Below are positions 13,073-24,420 of a DNA stretch of 64,000 bases, piece by piece. The notes below the pieces were generated by a model, which had not been told where the DNA came from, made no database searches, and saw only the letters and a program-made list of their open reading frames with translations. Location of the stretch: NCBI GenBank assembly GCA_036924285.1, contig JAYKYS010000006.1, forward strand, positions 20,868,001 through 20,932,000. The letters are read 5' to 3'. The stretch comes from Asterella californica (taxonomy: Eukaryota; Streptophyta; Marchantiopsida; Marchantiales; Aytoniaceae). The translations under genes were made by a program, and so were the position numbers. How positions within the stretch are numbered: position 1 is the first letter of the stretch; every line of letters starts with the position of its first letter.

Positions 13073-13824
13073 GTGGCAGTAAGCAGAATGCACACTTTAA
13101 TGCAGTATGAGTTTTTACATTCCAAAGATGAGCTTGGCGCATACTGGTTGGAGTGTTATTTAGTCATTTTGCATCCGAACGCGAGTGGATTTGTGACTGT
13201 TGATGTCTGTAAGTGCGAGGAAGACATAAGCAGCAATGTACCAGAAGTGAAGCGTATGATCGATCGCACGCATGTTTGCAAGGTCACACCAAATACATGT
13301 CATAGAGAGTGGAGGTTCGAGGTGACCCTCGTGGACAGTTCATGAGTGGTATAGAGTTTGATAAGCTGCCGAGGTTCAGAGTTGAAAACAATGTGAGAAA
13401 GCACTTCATGAACATGACTGCAGATACCTTCTTTCTGTTCACAATATCGGAACAGAAATCGGTCCTTGATCATATGCAAAGAGGACGGTGGTTGATCCGA
13501 GTGCTGTGGAACCCAGCAACGAAAGAATGACAAGTTTTTGATGCACGCAAGTCTTATAGTGCGACATCGTTAATCCATAATCTCTCGATGAAGGAGATGA
13601 AAGAGGCTCATGAGGGTAAGAAAGATGGTGCAGTTCAAAGCGAATTGAATACATTAAAGAACGAGTGTTACACTTTAGTGTCCATAGTTAGAGGAGCACG
13701 AGAAGATTTAGAAGACATGAAGAAAACGCTCGACATTGCCTTGCACAATGTGGCCGCATCAGAAATACGTATGGAGGCAATAGTCGATATCGTCGATCGA
13801 TTGCGATCAGTGCATAGTGGATGA
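13073..13824 (+). pseudogene. Unrecognised ORF cluster, left arm of MULE
   Basis: Three plus-strand ORFs lie head to tail: 13073-13345, 13309-13530 and 13588-13824. The last two share a frame and are separated only by a TGA at 13528-13530, so they look like one gene with a nonsense change. The first is in another frame, implying a frameshift or intron near 13300-13345. The translations have balanced composition (for example a segment with GRWLIRVLWNPATKE, then a charged, probably helical 78-residue end). I recognise no family. The position next to the left inverted end parallels the second gene of MuDR-type elements, but a captured host gene fits equally well. Confidence 0.4.
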
Positions 13825-14399
13825 ACAGTGAGTCAGTTGTTTTCTGGTAGTTTCCATGTTTTGTTAGTTCGAGTTCGACTGTTATAGTCGAAGTTTGTTC
13901 CAAGGCTGAAGGCCATCTCAAGAATATCGAGCTATTTGTTTGTCACAGAAATGTATACCAGTCTCTGGTGAGTTTAAGTTTTCTCCAGTATTACTATACC
14001 TATTTACCTATTACTAAACCATATGACTTATTCTTCTACGCTTATGTCTTCGTTGTTATCGAAGGAAGAACATGAGAAAATTCAAAGTCTGGTGAATGAA
14101 GATGTTTCGCTTATGACTGCTGCTGCTAGTATATATTTTCCATGTGAAGACGAGTATTGTATGAAGAATAGCAGTCTGCTGTGGCTGCTAAATGTGCAGT
14201 ACGTACCTAATTTCATACAACAACATACCTAATTTCAGAGTTTACATAAGCTGCAGGGCAAGGAATCAGAATTGGAGAATACACGACTATTCATGTCAGT
14301 GTATGAACTGTCTACGAGTTTGCAGCAGTTGCAGTCGCTTTAGAGGTTGTTGATAGAATTGACGTTCATAAGCTGTGTAAGTGATGAAGTCTGTGGCCG

Positions 14400-14560
14400 T
14401 GCACGTGTCCAGAAAGCAAAAATATCACTGTGGGTCTGTATGGTGTGTTTGATGGTCACGTTGGCCAAGAAGGCAGCACATTAACTGCTGAAGCTTTTCA
14501 TCAGCATTTTGCGAATCATTTCGACCAGATCATGGGAACTAGTGTCACGTCAACTAGAAG
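14400..14560 (+). pseudogene. PP2C-like phosphatase fragment
   Basis: One frame reads SKNITVGLYGVFDGHVGQEG and continues for about 25 residues to 14560. GVFDGHxG is the signature metal-binding motif of PP2C-family Ser/Thr phosphatases (DGH at 14451-14459), and the preceding SKNITV and following helix-like residues fit that domain. There is no start codon, no second PP2C motif and no continuous ORF, so this is a single-exon-sized relic. It sits inside the MULE ends, so capture by the element is the natural explanation. Confidence 0.5.
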
Positions 14561-15976
14561 ACGTCAAGTTGTTCGAAGTTGAACTTCATGTCGTCGTAGA
14601 CTGAACTTTATCCATCCGGAAGGAATTATGTTTGCTCATAAAAAACGTATGATCCCGAACGAACTAACCGCTTCCCATGGAATCAAGATCGTGAAGTAGG
14701 AATGTTTTTTGACGGAGAAATTTACTTGACCATACCCCAAAAGGAGAAGTAGAACTTGCAGCATCCCCAAGTTCTCAAAATTACTTGAACATACCCCTAG
14801 GCAATAGGGTGTTGACGTCATCACAAGTTTCCGGTGTTTTGTTCTTGTAGATGTTATGTTCTTGTATGGCACCAGCCCGAGCCAACGTGATCTCCACAAC
14901 CACAACCCATCCGATCGTGGTTGCATTTAACTTCATTATCGATGTTACACTTAGTCGCTAATGACTAAAAATAACTGTAAGTGAAAGTACAAAATGACCA
15001 TGATTTAACTATAAATATAATATTTAAGATAAATTAATCCAGATATCTTTTAATTTATTTTCTAAATTTTTTAGGAGAAATTTTTAAGTAATTAAATAAT
15101 ACTAAATAGCTTTTAATAACTTTATTTTAATATAAAAAGTGGACATATATCTCCTCCTTCTTAACATGGAAGAAGTGAATATACATGCTCCCAGAAAAGC
15201 AAAATGTAACCGTTTCTTAAGTAGAACAATGGTCTTCTTTTTCTTCTTATTACTTTCACTAATAAACAATTCAGTTTCCTCCTTCCTGTCCTCACTTCAG
15301 TTTTCTGTATCGCTAAATTTTTTACAGATTCACTCTCCAAAATGACATCGTCCAATACTTCAAAGTACACTTCTGGCCGAACGGAGGAAAAATGAAAGTG
15401 AAAAATCTAAAACTTCCATTGGATCGGACACCACAGTGAGAGTGCAACCTAGATGTTAACATGAATTCCATAAGAGTTAAAGAGAAAATATTCAGTAATT
15501 TCAACTTTAATTTAATATTTAATGTAATTATTATAAAATTAACTGCTTTGTACATGCTGAATCTTCTGGAATTAATCCATAAAGCATGTGGACTGCGATG
15601 CACAATAGGAAGAGAAAAAGAGGACTGTATGATGTGAAAAAAACAGTTTTTTGAAGGTTTGATTTATCACTTTATATTCACTTTATATTCACTTTATTTA
15701 TCACTTTATATTCATAACTATATTCACTAAAAAATTATTAGTTTAAATTGTGTATTTAACAACATGAATAAATCACAAGGAGGAGGAAAACTATAAGGAT
15801 GTTAGACCACCGGAATAGTTCCGTCGAGTAAAATTAAAACCTAAAGGCACTGAAGTAAATAGTTATTTATGTCGAAGTCAATGAAAAATCATTTTGAATT
15901 AGAAGGGATCGGCTTAAACCGGAGAAGTTCGTTAAAAGAAATATTTAAAATTAAAGGGAACTTGAGAAGTGAGACT
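14561..15976. other. MULE interior without recognisable gene
   Basis: Base composition falls to AT-rich from about 14.9 kb. ORFs (14636-14926 minus, 15139-15345 plus and others) show no domain. The segment may be later insertions within the element. Confidence 0.4.
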
Positions 15977-16640
15977 GAGATACTTGAGAAGTCATCTTCT
16001 TTTATAGAATGCTATGAAAGGTACCCAAAAGGGTTGTCTGTAGCGTTTGCGGTTTTTTCAATCATGTCAAAATGAGCTGAAATTTTGAGAATATGATGTA
16101 TATGCTATGTATATCATACTGACAGAATTTCATGTCGTTCTGAGATACTTGAGAAGTCGTCTTCTTTTACAAAATGCTCTCAAAGATTACCCAAAAGGGT
16201 TGTCTGGAGGAGCGGACTCAGCACCGAGTCCTGCGACGTTTGCGGTTTTTTCAACCATGTCAGAATGAGCTGAAATTTTGAGAATATGATGTAAATGCTA
16301 TGTATATCATACTGACAGAATTTCATGTCGTTCTGAGATACTTGAGAAGTCGTCTTCTTTTACAAAATGCTCTCAAAGGTTACCCAAAAGGGTTATTTGT
16401 AGCGTTTGCGATTTTTTCAACCATGTCAGAATGAGCTGAAATTTTGAGAATATGATGTATATGCTATGTATATCTTATTTGCAGAATTTTGTGTCATTCT
16501 GAGATACTTGAGAAGTCATCTTTTTTTACAAAATGCTCTCAAAGGTTTACCCAAAAGGGTTGTCCGTAGCGTTTGCGGTTTTTTTAACCATGTCAGAATG
16601 AGCTGAAATTTTGAGAATATGATGTATATGCTATGTATAT
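15977..16640. repeat. Tandem repeat, four units of about 165 bp
   Basis: Units start at 15977, 16142, 16335 and 16501 with GAGATACTTGAGAAG and share TACCCAAAAGGGTTGTC, GCGTTTGCGGTTTTTT, AATGAGCTGAAATTTTGAG and TATGCTATGTATATCAT. Periods are 165, 193 and 166 bases. The second unit is longer by 28 bases, which contain a palindrome GGACTCAGCACCGAGTCC. The last unit is cut short before its final segment. Confidence 0.9.
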
Positions 16641-16779
16641 CAAAGGAAAGGAAAAGAAAATTTTTTCAATTCTATTTTCATTACGGAATAATACACTCTT
16701 AAGAGTGGATTGTCATATACATACATATCAGGACTTTGAAAATTAATGAGAGAATTATTTCAGACGTTTTATTATGTAA

Positions 16780-16870
16780 AATATTCACCTCCTCTATAAT
16801 GTAAAATATGCAAGAGATTAAGTTATTCTCTAACCTTCCTTGCGAAAAAGGTTAGGTAATAAGTTAAATA
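16780..16870. mobile_element. Two-hairpin MITE, copy 4
   Basis: The second-hairpin half is TATTCACCTCCTCTATAATG to AAATATGC (16781-16811). The first hairpin is ATTAAGTTATTCTCTAACCTT to AAGGTTAGGTAATAAGTTAA (about 16817-16867), with an almost perfect stem. The halves are in reverse order relative to copy 1, as expected if it is inserted in the other orientation. Confidence 0.55.
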
Positions 16871-18148
16871 TACACTGTATTAATGTATAATGAATGATTC
16901 TGGACTTGTACCTTATGAAGCACGCAAGTCTGCTGTATGGATTATATTTTTTTCTATTATCATTTATCTCATATAATATATTAAATGATATTTATTATAC
17001 TTTATTCTTAAAATCTTATATAATATTTATTTATTATTATTAATTACATTTTAAAAGATTATCCATTGGTATTAATCTATTCAAGAGACTTTAAATGTAT
17101 TACGTAAATCCATAACCTACTCCACAACCATGAACCAAACCAATTTAAATCAAGAATCATATATCTATCTTTCTGCTTGTCTCTGCTCTGAGTCTCGTGA
17201 AGCATGCACAGCATGCAGTCTTAACAACCTTCACTCAAATAACATGAACCAGTCCGCTAGTAAGAACAACAATTTCTGCTATGATCAGTGGTGCCAAAAA
17301 GAGACTAGTGTTAAGAAGTCTCATTACACTGAAGTTCAGTTTGTAATTCGTTGTTTGGTAGGACAAACGATGACGCTGGAAGATGGATTTATTCTCAGGA
17401 TTATTGGTGGCGATGTTACACTATAAACTTTAAACGGTTGACAGTGCATATTCTTAGAAAGCGTGACGAAAGATTACAGAGAAAATGACAATATTTTACC
17501 TTTGCCTCGAGAGTTCTGCCACCAAAGTCGAGGTTTTTGTCGTGCATAAAGGTATTTGGACAGCAACCCAAATAGTTTACAGAAGCAGTGGACCAAACGG
17601 TGAATATGCTCAGAAAGTTGAGTTATTTTCTCCACGTTTTTTAGTCTTTTGCTCTATGGAGCTTAAACTCATGGTCAAGTAAATTTCTCCCATTCCGAGG
17701 ACCTGAAAACGAAGACTCTAAGAATAACAGTTCCTCGACCAATGATCGTTTCATGAAATATAGGAAGTAAAACCCTCAAGTCGTAATCGTTTCATGGGAT
17801 AACTAACTGGTCATTCCGAGGACCTGAAACAGTGTATAGTAGCGGTAACTAAGCTGTCAACATCCTAGTGTTATCAGAGATGCTAGTGAGTCCATAGCAG
17901 ACTTGATAAAGCACTCTGTTTGAGAGATAAATGTAGGTCCTTAGAATGTCGAGATTAGTGCATTCACGGTAGTACTAGGAAGATCTTACTGTCCAACAAT
18001 CTGCGTACAGAGCAGCGAGCCCACCATGAGACACCAAAGTCAGATGATAAAGTTCGGAACAGCAGACTCCGAATTTACTAAACAACTTACAAGTTAAGTT
18101 AGCTTACTCAGTTAGCTTATTAGTTAAGATAACTTATTCGGTTGTCTC
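16871..18148. other. MULE interior, unassigned, with one direct repeat pair
   Basis: ORFs at 17130-17426 and 17485-17682 are unrecognised. CATTCCGAGGACCTGAAA occurs at 17691 and 17812, with ATCGTTTCATG following each copy, giving a diverged repeat of period about 121. Confidence 0.4.
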
Positions 18149-18300
18149 GAACAGGATAGTGAAAGGCCCTGTGTGCACAAGTACTTGAAAGTGTATTTAC
18201 TTGAAAACATTCGAACTAATAACATGTAAGAACATGAATACATGTTTTAACATGTCGCCTTTCAAGCAAGTACACCTGCCAATCTCAAACAGGACAGTGA
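18149..18300. repeat. Short MULE-end-like segment between direct repeats
   Basis: GAAAGGCCCTGTGTGCACAAG near 18171 resembles the start of the MULE end (GAAAGGCCCTGTGAGC near 24712 read inward). CCTTTCAAGCAAGTACACCTG near 18260 is an inverted partner. The pair is flanked by TCTCGAACAGGATAGTGA and TCTCAAACAGGACAGTGA. This looks like a miniature non-autonomous derivative of the same MULE family, nested in the large element. Confidence 0.35.
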
Positions 18301-18563
18301 GAGTCCGACTACAGTACTATGTTGAAAACATGTCTTCGACCTGATAACAGCAGACTGGACTTATGAATGAAGGCAAAAAGATATCTTCTCTGTCTGATTC
18401 AGTCGGTCTCCACAACTTATGCAGCACATGTCCTTCCAACTGACTGAAGCCAACTCCCTCCCGAGCTCCATATACGGATTCGAGTAAAGTGGAAAAGAAT
18501 CCAGAACTGCTCGGAGCCGAGTACACAACGCTACACATCTTCAAGCCGATGTGTACTTGGCTC

Positions 18564-18797
18564 CAATCAATACTGGATTCGTTCCCAGAACTCGATAGGA
18601 TATTTAACAGATGTAACCGAGAGCGGGATTTGAACCCGAGAAGCTCCTCTCCATTAGAGGCTCCGGCACTAGCCTACAGCTACTGTAATACAATCTATGT
18701 CTATAAGAAACTAGTACAAAAGCAAGAAAAGAAAAAATCTATCTATCAAAAAAATCTACTGGATTTGTTCCCAGAACTCGATAGGATACAGACAGAT
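18564..18797. repeat. Direct repeats of about 45 bp flanking a tRNA-like segment
   Basis: The text TGTTCCCAGAACTCGATAGG (with one change) and its neighbours, ending ACAGATGTA, occur at about 18564-18618 and 18747-18800, 183 bases apart. The intervening 130 bases contain the tRNA-like sequence (minus strand, 18612-18690) and an A-rich stretch. They are too long for ordinary target duplications, so a local tandem duplication containing the tRNA-like unit is more likely. Confidence 0.5.
18612..18690 (-). other. tRNA-like pseudogene or SINE head
   Basis: On the minus strand, TAGGCTAGTGCCGG resembles an A box. CGGGTTCAAATCCCG forms a good T-arm with a canonical B box. A CCTCT/AGAGG stem lies where the anticodon arm should be, but its loop is 5 bases and the acceptor arms do not pair. 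It is therefore not a functional tRNA. Confidence 0.4.
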
Positions 18798-18904
18798 GTA
18801 CGTAAGGGTTAGAGATGAAGTAACGAAACTTGTTTCGGTCATAGCTGGAAACTTTGATCATTTTCAGCTATGACCGACTGGAGCACACAGAGAAATGTTA
18901 CGAA

Positions 18905-18925
18905 GGGTTTAGGGTTTAGGGTTTA
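18905..18925. repeat. Short interstitial plant-type telomeric repeat
   Basis: GGGTTTAGGGTTTAGGGTTT is close to three units of the TTTAGGG repeat used at telomeres of most plants and many green algae. It also contains telo-box (AAACCCTA) sites on the minus strand. It is too short to be a telomere relic with certainty. Confidence 0.7.
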
Positions 18926-19375
18926 CGAAAGATTACTTCCAGATTCTTTACCTCACGAAGAACGTACCTGGCTTGCTGGTGCTGTCATAATGTAGTTTGG
19001 TAAGGTACCTGTTGGAAAAGGTTCCATATCGCTCTGACGTGTCATCGTTCAATGTAGCCGAACTACCATCTTCAGAATCTAAGGATACAATAGTGACTAA
19101 AGAGGACTTCCGTTTCTGCTTGAAGTTCTCTGCAAGGAGCAACTTTCATGAATAACGTGTGGACTGGTTTCAACTATGATTTGTCTTACTGCCCTGGAAA
19201 TTATCCGAATTATCTGTTGATCAACTTACCCTTCGAAGTCTACCAGAAGTATTGACAGGTTAAATATATAGGGTTTAAAATGTAAACTGTGCTACGCAAG
19301 AATAAAGCTTCTAGCAAAACATGTTCTAGTTTACAAACATGAACCTAATCAAGTAAAACTTGAATTTCCTTTGAG

Positions 19376-20129
19376 AACGGGCGTCAGCAAGGACAATATC
19401 ACCCAACTTAATGCTGATAATATCACCAGGTACATGTGAAGGGAATCTCGCATAACCTATTCAATGCACATCAAATTAGTTTCCCAAGCTACATCCAGCC
19501 AATTACAATGAATGGCCGAGATAATTATGGACAAGGTATGACGATAAATAACGGCAATCCCTGTACAAAATGTTCTGGTCTCTAAGATTACAATGCCCTT
19601 GAAGAACAACAACTGAAGTACGTTTGGCAAGTTGACCTCTTCTCTCGACGTTAATGAACAAACTTACTCCTCCATTGAGCAACATTATGTAACCAAAATT
19701 CTTCAGGAATCTGGTGAGCACAAAGCACCATCACATTGACCACGTTGCATAAGACACAACTGGAAACGAGGCATATAAGATAAATCATTCTCTGCGTGAT
19801 CATTAAACGTTGTTGACCATCTGCACCAACGCATGGTACCACCATCTGACTATGGTGGTATTATGCAACACGACTTGACCGCTACTACTATTGGTGGCTT
19901 AGTGATTAAGAATAACATAATCACGTTCCATCGACTTGGAGCTAGAAACGGTTCGTGTTTGTCAAATATCATGGTAAGGATTACGTATTCTCATTAGGCT
20001 GCAGAACAAATGAATGCGACAAACTCACCATCTTCTCCTCCATCTTATTGAAGCGAAACAACTTCATACAAAATTCCTCTTCTACCGAAGTGACCCGTTC
20101 TCTCGAGCATCGTAGTTGTTCAAAAACTT
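19376..20129 (-). pseudogene. Plasma-membrane H+-ATPase gene fragment
   Basis: Two exon-like pieces on the minus strand match P3A proton pumps (AHA/PMA family). At 20029-20129 the frame reads VFEQLRCSRERVTSVEEEFC and continues through FNKMEEKM. This corresponds to the N-terminal region before the first membrane helix, and it ends at a consensus donor (GTGAG, 20024-20028). At 19376-19439 it reads HVPGDIISIKLGDIVLADAR, the actuator-domain motif PGDIISIKLGDI.PADAR. Order and spacing fit an intron-containing gene copy. The intermediate exons are not convincing, a stop (TAA) precedes VFEQL, and the phosphorylation-site exon (DKTGTLT) is absent. The fragment lies inside the MULE ends, so it is probably a captured genomic piece. 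Confidence 0.7.
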
Positions 20130-20475
20130 AATCGATGTACAAAAAACTTGAAAGTGATAAAGGTATATCAAAGAGAGCAAATAACAGCTTTGAATAGTAT
20201 TAAAGACAAAGTAGACTTCGACTGCCTCTACCCGAGGTACAAAACTGAGTGGTGCATCGTAACCAGTGGTTACTCTGATAAATCGTTGTCATCTATATCA
20301 CTTCCGGATGAATTTGAATACAAAATCTCATATGAGCCGAATATGTCCTCCCATTCTGCAAGTCCTGCCCTCTGTATGGTACTGGGAGACGCGGCGAGAT
20401 GTACCACATTTGTGGTTTGAATATATTGTGGTACATCTTGAGTTACACTTTTCACTCCAGTTCCTTGAGTCTCAT

Positions 20476-20517
20476 TCTCACGCGTAGAGATGCATCTTCG
20501 CATCTCTATGCGTGAGA
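20476..20517. repeat. Strong hairpin at the 3' end of the transposase ORF
   Basis: TCTCACGCGTAGAGATGC (20476-20493) and GCATCTCTATGCGTGAGA (20500-20517) form an 18-bp stem with one wobble-type mismatch and a 6-base loop. A third GTAGAGATGCGAAGA copy follows at about 20518. It overlaps the last codons of the minus-strand transposase ORF. Confidence 0.75.
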
Positions 20518-23500
20518 GTAGAGATGCGAAGACCATGTTGCTTGCAAAGAGAACATCGAGTCAAACCGGCCCTCGGATGTGACTGTCTGGTTGTCTGATC
20601 TCCTGGTCCGTGCTTGCGCGCAGTCCTTGACACGGTGTTTGCATCAACCACAGCTTCACGTGAGAGAGGAAACGTTTCGTCTGCGGCTGGAAACTCGAGA
20701 ATCACTTTTGTTCTGTCGTGGTCTGGTTGTAGCTCTTCTCCTTCGCTTCGAGTAGTCCTAACACCACCTTGCATCCTGACAACACGGTGTTTGTCACGCT
20801 TCACAGCCACCGGTGGTGCACAACACCTAAAAATTGGATCGAGGTCCTGCACTGTGAATGCATGCAAACTATGCTGACCGTATATGCTGAACATACTTTC
20901 AGCATACCAAATGGAGTCAAACGAATAACTACAATCGATACCTGTCTCATGGTCCCAGCAGATAGCGTGCATACAAGGCCATGCCATCTCTTGGTACTCG
21001 AAACAAGTGCACGTACCTCTACGTTCTCCTTCTCCACGTTTCACTACAAAGTTACGTGCATCTAGTCCTCTAATACTAACATGTGTAGGAGACGATATTG
21101 AACATAGCAGTTGTTCTGCTGCTATCTCATTCGCTTCAAATCGTGATTTTGCAAACGTCGTTAGCAGGTCTTTGTGCACCTCAAGCTTCGTTCGACGAGT
21201 CGAGAACTGCTTCATTATATAAAATCATAAATCTGGCAGTATTCGAAATGGAGCATGAATTCTGATAGGACATAATGAATTATTCATGGACTCGGTCAAG
21301 TTAGACGTAACTTTCCGATAGCGTCGTAAAAGAAACCACGCCCGGCTATATCGTTTCGGTTTTATGGACTTCAAGTAAGTACCCAATGCTCGTCCTTTCT
21401 CGCTGACTATATGTGACTCGATGTGACTAGATTTTCTGCATTTTCGTCTCGAATCTGCCTCCCGAACACACACACAGTCCCACACTTCAATAGCTAACAT
21501 GCTACAGCTGAAGATGCAATACTACTGTACTATAGTACTTGCCCTACTATATAGTATTGTACTGTAGTACTTTCTCTACTATAGTACTTGCCCGGAAACT
21601 CTTCCATTGCCACGGTAAAGTAAGGTAAAGTAAGTTCCTATTATCTGCACTACTCGCTTGACGTCCAAGTATAAAAGCCTCATGCACCTACAAGTTCCTA
21701 TTGCTGTCTAAAACTACTCTCACTCTCTGAAGTTCTGAGACCCTTTTCGCCTCCCAAGTCACAACTCTGAGTGTTTGACGCAATCAGTTCGAAGCTCTGA
21801 GTTGGACTTACCTTCTATTTTTGTTCCTTTAGTTGGATTAATTTTTCCCGCTATTACAATGGCTTCTCAAGCAAATATGTGTTCCAGCATCATGAAGAGA
21901 CAGTATGTCATCGCCGCTACTCTCACCGTGCTGCTAGCCACGGCAACACTATAGTAGACAGACTCGGCTTGAATGCCAAACTCTATCAGCCGAACCGTCT
22001 AAAACTATTTCATTAGTGCTCTTAGAGGAGTGAATTGTACTAAAAATGCTCTTAGAGGGGTGAACTTTACTAACAATGCTATAAGCAGTCAGCAATGTCA
22101 CAAACAACAACACTATACAACACAACAACACAACAACATTGTACAACGCAACAGTCCAAATGTCAGCAAACTATCAACCCGATAACAAATTGCACTGTAG
22201 TACAATGCAATACACTTGTCATCTGAAGGAATACATTTTGCATATGCACGCAGATTATGATTCCACGGACACAAATAGGTTCGGAACTTACCGTTCAATG
22301 TTATGTGCATACAGTAGTGCCATAAATGGCTTCTCTGACTCTCGCTCAAACCGACTCCATAGGTTCGTCCGAATATGTTGCACACAATGTCCATGTACAG
22401 CTACGGGAAAAACCTCTGTCATGGCTCGTTCAAGCCCTTTCTGTCGATCTGATATCAACACAATATCTGGAGATTCTATACCATGTATAGATTCTCTCAG
22501 GAGTCGAAGAAACCATGTCCAAGTTTCAGTGGACTCCAATGGAGTGATAGCATAAGCTAGTATTATCGCCTCGTTGTTTTCATCCAAGACAGACGTCAAG
22601 AAAATCTGGTAGGGATATTTACGGTTCTTCGAGTGACAAGCATCCAGTGCAATAACCTTTTGCCAGTACGACAGAACAATACGAGTTGCTCCCGGACAGA
22701 TGAATGCATGGTGAAAAACTAGAGGTCTACTCTCCTAGTTGTCCCAATCCACAATCGCTTGATCATCTATCGACTCTATTCGTCTACACAGACCAAGAAT
22801 GTAGTGGAAAGAGGTGGACTGATTTCTATGCAGAAAATCTCTAGAAATCTCGTGCATTCTCCACATTTGCGCATATTTCGTTTTCCTATGATAGTTATGA
22901 CGAAACTCTTCCACGAGATTTGTCACAGCAATATTCTCATTCACGACCACACGATTAGCAAGCACGGTCCCTAACCATTTTTGCATTGCTTGTAGGTCCC
23001 CGCCAACTATGTACATTCGCTGGACAAGTATGGATAACGTTGCAAACAGAAATCTTAATGATGTCTGTCAGTCTAGATTTCGTCGCTCGCACTCTAAAAG
23101 GGCAAGAAAGAGTACCATCTCCTTCTCCAAAGGAGTACCCGCAACTCGATAAGAACCCGTCCAGCAGTGTTGTGTCGCAATTGTTCTCCACATGCTCCAT
23201 TCTCCCCGAGTCGGCGTTGAGTTCTAACTCCATCTTCAGCATTGATACTCTCACCAGCTCCAACATTATCATCAGCTCCAACACTTGGATGATCGCTCTC
23301 GACTCGTACTCTACTTCTTCCCCTCCTCCGTTGAGTGAACTCCGAGAATGTTCGATCAAACATATTGCGAACTGACGGAACACGATTCGGATCGTTGTTT
23401 TTGTCAAGCTGCTCTGAACCATTCGGAGAATTACTGCCTTCCTTTCGCAGTTGCATTGGAGCCCCATACCTACAAATGCGAAGTAGGTATTCTTTTTGTG

Positions 23501-23819
23501 TCTTAACCTTCTGACAAGAACGACCTAATAACACACATAAACAACACAGACAATAATCAAATTCCTCGAATGAAGTGAAGACTTCATCGATTCTAATTCT
23601 ACTAGTTGCCGATCGTACATCCTCCCATGATCGACCTTTCATATCAACAACAGGTCGATACTTTGAGTTTCTCCACTCTGATCGTCAACGCTCGAACTCC
23701 GTTTGCTCGCACTCTGGACGATTACCACGGTCCCACTGTAAGACAAACTCGATATCATCGAGAAAATTTGAATGGCTCCAATTCCACTCGTTCTCAGAGA
23801 CTCCACGAATTGAAGCCAT
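20478..23819 (-). pseudogene. MURA-type MULE transposase, decayed
   Basis: Read from the ATG at 23817-23819, the minus strand gives an N-terminal region (SFEEFDYC), then CPFRVRATKSRLTDI with HTCPA (about 22955-23110), which is the MuDR-type DNA-binding zinc region. Next come the DDE core with VIALDACHSKNRKYPYQIF and LISDRQKGLERAMTEVFP (22288-22720), then TSNLTESMNNSL (21225-21500), then a SWIM zinc finger, CTCF..C.H (20478-21215), and a final CSLC knuckle whose His is lost. An intron donor (GTAAGT) lies at 22286-22291. Lesions are TGA at 23685-23687, a frameshift near 23165, TAG at 22735-22737 and TGA at 21225-21227. An acidic ORF (20270-20536, ending SGSDIDDNDLSE) may be the true C-terminus in another frame. 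The element cannot now encode an active enzyme. Confidence 0.85.
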
Positions 23820-24067
23820 CTTACTGTCTCAAAGACAGACTACCACGACCCTAAAGCATGGCAATTTGATTATTGATTGCAAGCGAACGACAGTAAACAA
23901 TAGTAGCATGCACCGCGGTCCGTCCAATCCATGGACTACCACGACCTTAAACTCTCGCGACGATCATTGATTGCAACAAATGACAGCGCACAATAATTGC
24001 CAGCATCGTGCTCCATCCCATCGATCGTTTTGCGTGTCACGCAAAACGCATCGACAACTGCCCTTCC

Positions 24068-24415
24068 GGCTAGGCATACAGATTTGCAAGCTCTCGTGCT
24101 TGGTATACAGCGTTTGCTATCGTTTGTCTTCGCCCGCGTAATCTACAGTGCCGCGCAAATCTCCAGTGCTGCGCATAACGCTTCGAGAACAGATCTTCTC
24201 GTGCTAGGCATAAACATTCACAAGCTCTGGTGCTATCGTTCGTCTTTGCTCGTGCAATCTACAGTGTCGCGCAAATCTCCAATGCTGCGCATAACGCTTC
24301 GAGAACTGGCCTTCTCGTGCTTGGCATAAACATTCACAAGCTCTCGTGCTATCGTTCGTCTTCGCTCGTGCAATCTACCGTGCCGTGCAAATCGCTACTG
24401 CCGCGCTAAACGCTA
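24068..24415. repeat. Subterminal tandem repeat, three units of 116 bp
   Basis: GCTATCGTT recurs at 24116, 24232 and 24348, each followed by CGTCTTCGCTCGTGCAATCT-like text and preceded by CATTCACAAGCTCT. The array lies directly inside the right inverted end. Subterminal repeats commonly hold transposase-binding sites in class II elements, but no binding is demonstrated here. Confidence 0.85.
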
Positions 24416-24420
24416 CTGAC

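Noticed and set aside
18905..18925. True internal telomere or chromosome-fusion point
   Set aside because: Only about three TTTAGGG units; such short matches also occur as telo-boxes or by chance.
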